Assembly: GCA_037074615.1 (NCBI GenBank) | Contig: CM073535.1 | Location: forward strand, 13,183,001-13,247,000 | Origin: Leucaena leucocephala | Taxonomy: Eukaryota > Streptophyta > Magnoliopsida > Fabales > Fabaceae | Direction of reading: 5' to 3' | Length of the DNA stretch: 64,000 bases | Shown here: positions 58,095 through 64,000 of the stretch, piece after piece | How the letters are laid out: each line of letters opens with the position of its first letter | How positions within the stretch are numbered: the first letter of the stretch is position 1 | The notes under the pieces: generated by a model | Seen by the model: only the letters and a program-made list of their open reading frames with translations | The model's database searches: none | Told to the model about the DNA's origin: nothing | Position numbers and translations under genes: made by a program

Positions 58095-59930
58095 AAACAC
58101 ATATAGAATGAAAACATTATTATCAAGATAGCTCAGATATATATTCTTTAACATAAAGAGATGGTTTAGAAATGCTCATTCAGTTTTGGCAAACTGATGA
58201 ATGAATTAATCCATGTAATTCTTTTGCCTTTCTCTTGTTCTTTTGTCAGAGAACCCTTTGCATTGACTATGATGATGATCCTTTTTTGTTATTGCCAATT
58301 GAATTTTGTTGCTCTAGTGCTCACTTGTATTAGACCTCAGTAGTATAATTCATTGAGAAATTTCTTTATCATCCTATTATGAAAACAAATCTCTTTCTTT
58401 CTAGGAAAATGGTTAGTATGGTCATATAGAATAGTTTCCATATATATGTTAGATCAAATAAAGATAACTCATCATCAAAACTTATCAATCCATAGCGAAA
58501 GTAGATGAGTATGCTAAAGAATTGAGCTTGTAAAATATTATACTGACACAAATCTCTCCTTTTAAAAAAATCTACAAATCTCTCCTTTTAAAAAAATCTA
58601 TCTTGAGAGATAATGTTTCATTTTAGAACATATATGCATTTTCAATATTATTTTTCAAATATGAACTTTTTAAAATAAATAATTTCATGAAATAGGGAGG
58701 ATCAACTGATTAGATAAAAGCACTTATGTATTGCATAGCATGTTGAAACACTTATGTTAACATATTTAGAAATTTTGTAGGAGCAAATATCATATAGGAT
58801 GTCAAAGGTGAAAGTTTGAAGACTTTACTCATTTTTCAAATGATGGTTGAATAATGAAACATAATAACTCTTCAGTCCAAATGACTAAACACATTAAGCA
58901 TAAGGCTTAGTTTTTTATGGAATCTTTTTTAATGATAAGCTTGAACTTCATGAATTTCTTAAACAAACTAGTAGGAGGATGAAGAGTCCAAGCACCAGAT
59001 AATAGCATATTTAAGATTAATGATGACTATGGCAAATGAATTTAGAGCATTTTGAAATTTCCATCCAAATGAATTATTCTCTAATTGTGATATCCATACT
59101 TTTAAGAAATAAATGTTCTCAAAATCATTTGTATGCTTTTTGTAAAATACGATAGTTGATGCAAGATTTTGAGGTTTTAGCTTTCAAAGTGTGGATATGC
59201 ATTAGCACAAATCAAGATGAATAAATGCATTGAAATCCATGAAACAATATTTAAAAGACAACGTACATATTTATTCCATTTAACAATCTAAAAATATATT
59301 TAACATATTGAAATGTTGATTGCTTAAAGGAATGTATCAGGTAACAAAAATCCATTACCCAAGAATAGAATCCATTTAAGCATAATAGATGGATAAAGAT
59401 TAGATTTCACCTTATTCCTCTTGTCCTTGTGACAACTAGCTTGATTTAGGAAATTTAATGTTGAACTTTTCTTTAGTACCAAAATTTTAAGTTTGGCTAG
59501 TTCATCTTCATCGAGATTTATATTATCTCACTTTGTTAACACGGATCTTCATATAAACTTTTCAGCCATATTTCCTACAAAACAATTACACTAATTTTCT
59601 TTTCTTGGTATCTAACCTTGCTTTGCATCCATTAGTGGTTAGTTTGTAAGAAATAGAATACAATTCACATGCTCTGAGAATATAATCAATTTGAAATAGT
59701 TGAGTATGTTTACTTTATACATATAGAAGAGATATATTCATTTTTCAGAAACTTGTATGCATAAAGACTTGAACATTACATTGTGATAAAATCTTATTTT
59801 TATAGAGGTTTTAGTGTATTAAAAGAGAGTTTTATCATCAATTTTAGAAATGAAGTCTATTATTTTGGGCAATTAATAAATAATATTAAATTGGAACAAT
59901 TAGAAATTAATTGGCATAGTTCTTGAATAT
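58095..59930. other. AT-rich intergenic DNA, origin unresolved
   Basis: No credible ORF or structured element. A 25-bp tandem duplication (AATCTCTCCTTTTAAAAAAA-type unit, twice) lies near 58550-58600. It may include the rest of the element interrupted by the R1 copy at 54961. Confidence 0.4.
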
Positions 59931-61250
59931 TATTGGTGGGAATAAGTAATATGTTTTTAATTCTTTTATAGGGAAATGCTGCTTATTAACCACCAAATGG
60001 ATTAAATGGTTGGAACATAATGGAAGCAGTTAGAATATAACAGAGGAGTTGGTTTTGACAACTAGCTAAGGAGGAAGGAATTCATTATAGTTACACAACT
60101 AGTTAGATGGGAGAGTAACACGTGGGACAGGAGCTAATTACATTTTCCAAGCTAGTATTCACCATTCACATATACATAACAGACCTATTTATTGACAAAT
60201 TGGGATATATACCAAACCACTCTTTGGACACAGACATCCATCCATTCAAACAGACATATATAGACTTGATAAAGAAACAGAGGCTCAACACTGTGCCTGG
60301 ATCTTTTATGCATCTCTGAATCACCGTCATATCACTCTAATTTTTCATTCCATTCTTTCTCAATCATCTTCTTCCATCGCAATTTTCTGCTTTCTTCTCA
60401 ATTTCAATTTCTGCAATTCATCCTCTCCATTTCATTACTCAATCTCTGTTTCTTCCATGGATCACTCTACTCACACCTTCATAGTAGGAAATGATTCAAT
60501 GATGCGTGGCTAATTTAATTCTGTTCACTTGAAGATCAGCAGAGCTAGAGTCTTTAATCTACACAAGGGAGTTCAAATTCTCATTGCTTAGTCATAATGA
60601 TAATTGAGCTATGCTAGTTGTATTTCAAAACTCTAATATGATTAATGATGAAACTTAAGCTTTGAGTTACATAGGATCACTTTGTGATGAATTTCTGTTA
60701 GATCGAGTTGGACTTTCTCTTCCTAATTCTAAATTTGAATTAAACGATCAGTTTGGCTGAGTTGGTCATTGTTATGTTTGATTCAATTGATTTCAGGCAG
60801 AGCATAGTTGTGCATGTTATTAGGAAGATTAATTCATCATTTACTTTTCTTATTCGAAGGATTGTACCTTGCCTTTAAGCTACATAGTTGTGAGATTGAT
60901 TACAAGAAGCTAGCAAGTTGTTTGCTTATCATTTACAATCTATTTAACTCTATATTCTTAGTGGACTAGGAAGGCAACTGGTTATCTCAAAGGGAACACA
61001 CTTATCATTAATTCATAACCTCATCATCAACATTAAAATAATAAATAATAGTTTCAGGAATTTCAATTTTGAAGTTATCAATCAATTCTTTCATCAATTC
61101 AATTGGTTAATTTGATACATTGTGGCTTGAAGAATTGTTAGGTACTGAATTTATTTAGGCTCCTTGAGAAGAATAACCTAGGTTAACTTCTCTTTATTAT
61201 AGGTTAGTTTAGTTTCATTTGATAATTAAAAAACCGATTATCACATTGCC
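59931..61250 (+). repeat. LTR-like segment, possibly a gypsy solo LTR
   Basis: Contains a promoter-like ACATATATAGAC near 60255, a CT-rich stretch (60330-60460), then an untranslated-looking run with CCATGGATCACTC and GATGCGTGGCTAATTT. This order is like the equivalent zone of the Athila-like LTR in this window (20900-21000), without clear sequence identity. Ends and target duplication were not found. Confidence 0.3.
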
Positions 61251-61369
61251 TTTTACTTTTTTACAAAATATTAATCAGATAAGTTTTCTCATAAGTATAT
61301 AAAAAGCTTTTGAAAAATTAATTGTAATGTTACAAGAACTTTACCATTATACCTTTACCTTTTATGGAA

Positions 61370-61990
61370 GAAGGATTTCCATTGCACACCCATTGATTTT
61401 GGGCTTTTCTCTATTATTGAGGTAGAACACATTTGTTGGGTTTTTCTCTATTGCTTTTTATAAACTAACTTCAAAATTTTACCAATGGATGCTTCTTGAG
61501 TTCTCTCAAATGATGTAACTTTTACTTATGCATGAGAAACTCTTGGATGCCATTTTCTCATTCTACATTGTCTATTCCTTTTAATAGTATTATCCACATT
61601 TGAAATACTGGAAAGATATTTTGGTACCCATTTAATTTTGGGTCATTGAGCATTATTTTTGGACCTTGAACCTAAATAAATTTATTTTTCACATTATGAT
61701 TTCTTCTAAAATAACATATATGAAAAATATGACCTGATTTTCCACACTAATTGCAAACAACAGAGTAATACACTTTTGTAGTCTATCTGCATGTATTGTG
61801 TTGCTCGAGTGGAAGAAATTTATATTCATTGTGCACAATTTCTTCCTTCCTACAAGATTTTTCAGTGATATTTTAGGATGCAAAATATTTTTACTTTTCA
61901 AAATAATATCAATAATAGGTTGAAAAATCATGTCATGAAAACTTTTGAAATAATTCTAACTTGAGTTACAAGTGCTTAACTAACGGTTTG
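61370..61990 (-). pseudogene. Copia gag-pol fragment with zinc knuckle
   Basis: On the minus strand about 61690-61760 reads C-N-stop-C-G-K-S-G-H-I-F-H-I-C, a CX2CX4HX4C zinc knuckle with a TAG inside it. It continues YFRRNHNVKNKFI, a stop and VQGPKIMLNDPKLNGYQ, like the gag-pol junction of SIRE/Maximus-type copia elements. The 80-codon ORF (61689-61931) overlaps in another frame. Both sides are too decayed to follow, and no LTRs are seen. Confidence 0.5.
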
Positions 61991-62440
61991 GTTAAAGATT
62001 ATTACAATGCGACATTGGTCAATGTTTGTAAACTCACAATAAATTATTGCGTCAATGGAAAGTTAAGAATATTAATTGCATCGGGTGAAAAACTTCCGGC
62101 ATAAAAATTTCCTTTAACTATATAGTTAATGACAATATTAAAAATATTAAATTTAGAATAATAAAACATGTTAATAATTATAAATATAAATTAAAGATGA
62201 ATAAATTAACAAAATATGTTTAGCCTGATTCTTCTCTATACAATTCTCTTGAAAGCAAGTAAAAATTAATTTCCTCACCGTCAACTGTGATTGAAATGAA
62301 TGAAACTCTCCAGTTTAACAGTCCGCTATCACTCGAGAACGACGTATTTGTAAGATTGGATTAGCCGGTAAAGCACTTTCATTACAGTACCCCGCAGATC
62401 CAGGCAAGGCAAGAACCTCTTGCATTGTGGTTGGAGCCGT
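61991..62440 (+). promoter_or_regulatory. Upstream region and 5' leader of the SCD2-like gene
   Basis: AT-rich to about 62230, then progressively GC-richer. CTCTATACAATTC near 62234 could be a weak TATA-type element; no other core motif stands out. The transcription start is not determinable. The in-frame codons before ATG 62441 lack an upstream ATG. Confidence 0.35.
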
Positions 62441-63586
62441 ATGGATCGGCAACGAACTCACAGTCCGGTTTCTATCCGCCATTGGAGTAGCGAATCCGGC
62501 ATCACTTCGCCGGCACGTAATGGCCATTCTCGCTCTTCTTCCGCCTCTGGAATCTCCAACATCAAAAGGACCCAGAATGTCGCTGCCAAAGCTGCCGCTC
62601 AGCGCCTTGCTCAGGTCATGGCGTCTCAGACTCCTGACGACGACGAAGAAGACGATTGCGATTTAGGATTTCGCTACACCGCTCCTCCTCCTCTGTCTCT
62701 TTCTAGGACTAGTAAATCCTATGTTCCTCCTGCCACAACTAATAGATCTCCATCACCTGCGGTAAATCCTTCACTTCAGCATTGCTTCTTTTGTATTCTG
62801 TTCTCCTGTTGCTTTGTTAACTTTGCTCTGCTTTGAATACAATAATTGGTTTGCAACGAGATTCACCACGACCTCTTCCCAACTACAGCCACTATTCATT
62901 TTAAGTTGTGAATCAGCTTCAACTTGGTCAATCTTCTGGCACATTGTGTCGCCTGAATTGTGGGTTTTGAGCTCCCACATTTGGATTTCGTGTCGGCCAG
63001 CAGCAGATCTTACTTTACTAGTTCATGTGCTTTGTAATTTAGATACTGAATTTTTACTCATGCGAAAATTCCCTTGTTTATTGAGAGTCTTATTTGATGG
63101 AAGATAAGATTATCTGTTTGATTCGATATAACATATATATATTTTTAATTTATCTTGTCAAGCCTTGCCATGGCCGTGGAATGGTCTTCGACAAGACTCG
63201 TTGCAGTACTTGAGTTGAAATAGTGCGACCAGAAATTCACGTTAACTTGAATCAGTCGTCAGTCGTCAAGTGTTTGTGTATATGCATTGTTAAGTATTCT
63301 TTTAGGTTTGTGGGGTAGTGACGCTTGCAATACATTGTAATGATGTCTTTTCATTCTTCTATATGAAATGCCGATTCTTGACAATTCATCGCTGATTGAA
63401 TTTTTCTGTTGATTAGTTTGCTCGGAACTTGGTAGATGAAACAGCATCAGCTGGAAGACCTTCAATATCTGTTCGTCAAGCAGCTATTATACAGCCCAAT
63501 AGACCGCAGCCAAAGGCTCCAGCTCCTGTTCCAACAATGGTGCCTTCTCTTATTAAGCCCAAAGATATTAAACGTAGAGATAGAAG
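62441..63586 (+). CDS. SCD2: SCD2-like coiled-coil protein, N-terminal exons (partial)
   Basis: Exon 1 62441-62761 (107 codons), intron 62762-63416 (GT...AG), exon 2 63417-63586 ending AGAAG/GTAAAA; the gene continues past the window. ATG 62441 begins MDRQRTHSPVSIRHW. The next part is Ser/Pro-rich, then the hallmark NVAAKAAAQRLAQVMASQ, an acidic DDDEEDD stretch and LGFRYTAPPPLSLSR, matching the N-terminus of plant SCD2 (STOMATAL CYTOKINESIS DEFECTIVE 2). Exon 2 gives ARNLVDETASAGRPSISVRQ. In Arabidopsis SCD2 acts with the DENN protein SCD1 in membrane trafficking during cytokinesis and cell expansion. The coiled-coil C-terminus is not in view, so integrity is unknown. Exon 1 is GC-richer than its surroundings. 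A paralog of the same small family is the main alternative. Confidence 0.75.
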
Positions 63587-64000
63587 GTAAAATTTCATGA
63601 TACTAATAATATTTTTCTGGTGTGTTTTCTATTTCAAAATGTTTCAGTGGATGACTCATGTTTATACTTTCATAACCATTGTGGCATTGCTAATTCTTCT
63701 CTTATTTCCTTTGTAAAAGACCTTTGGCCATGTGTTTAGAGAGACTATTAGTTTTACTAATTGCCTTGCTCACGAAGTGCACTAGATGGATGTGAAGCTT
63801 ATCTTTATTGATAGTCTCCCTTGGGATGTAGGAATTTGCTTTTAATTGACATGTGGCGTGACACGATAGCCTTGTAATTAAGGAAAGAAATCCCAAGTGA
63901 AGTATAATTGACATTGGAGTTTATCAGATCTTGGATAGGACTGCCTCTTTATGTTAAGTCACAGTGCATTAGGGCTCTGTAGACTTTGAACCTGCTTATC
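63587..64000 (+). other. SCD2-like intron 2 (start)
   Basis: Begins GTAAAA at 63587. Without splicing the frame would stop at once (AGG TAA). I see no recognisable SCD2 exon before the window ends, so the intron is probably longer than 413 bp. Confidence 0.55.

Noticed and set aside
1..62440. A previously undescribed multi-gene biological system
   Set aside because: All recognisable coding sequence left of 62441 belongs to known transposon families, mostly broken. I found no conserved cluster of unknown genes.
1..64000. tRNA, rRNA, snoRNA genes or bacterial-type operons
   Set aside because: None recognised. The tRNA-complementary stretches are retroelement primer binding sites of 12-18 bases, not genes.

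Overview
This is a gene-poor, transposon-packed stretch of plant nuclear DNA. It is AT-rich, its retroelements are primed by plant tRNAs (initiator Met and Asp), and it carries Ty1-copia, Ty3-gypsy (Athila-like and non-autonomous) and CACTA elements. The one host gene recognised, at the right edge, is the spliced 5' part of a homolog of plant SCD2. A eudicot is likely; the species cannot be told from the sequence.

Layout. (1) 1-16.5 kb: a decayed CACTA transposon on the + strand, with DUF4218/DUF4216-type transposase remnants and a CACTACAA-type right end at 16548. Its reading frame is split by Copia-A (942-9849, minus strand, target duplication GGGAC). Farther right the CACTA holds a solo LTR of a second family ('R1', from 10393), which is itself split by a solo Copia LTR (13157-14994, duplication GTATA). 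(2) 17.0-19.7 kb: AT-rich, probably retroelement-derived DNA rich in a TTATCGA-type motif. (3) 19.7-51.2 kb: a tandem array of a non-autonomous minus-strand element ('R2') with three LTRs and two short internal regions, each with recognisable PPT and PBS or their remnants. LTR-I is split by an Athila-like gypsy element (20300-33923, + strand). LTR-II is split by an R1 solo LTR (36629-39830) and by Copia-C (39947-47854). (4) 51.2-60 kb: remnants of an older minus-strand retroelement, broken by two more R1 solo LTRs (52076-53983 and, inverted, 54961-58094 with duplication AAACA). (5) 60-62.4 kb: an LTR-like segment, a fragment of another copia element, and the upstream region of the host gene. 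(6) 62441-64000: SCD2-like exons 1 and 2 and the start of the next intron.

None of the mobile elements looks autonomous. Copia-C has one 1010-codon pol ORF and an intact 265-codon gag ORF, but a stop lies in the zinc knuckle between them, two zinc-finger cysteines are lost, and its 5' LTR is replaced by an inverted LTR piece. Copia-A and the Athila-like element have lost reverse-transcriptase active-site aspartates.

I found no CRISPR, operon, tRNA or rRNA gene, and no convincing unknown multi-gene system. The most interesting material is structural: a codon interrupted by different stops in two sister copies, inverted LTR pairs able to give hairpin RNA, multi-LTR arrays, a patchwork repair junction, a snap-back palindrome, and clusters of a GTCGCGAC palindrome inside the Athila-like element.
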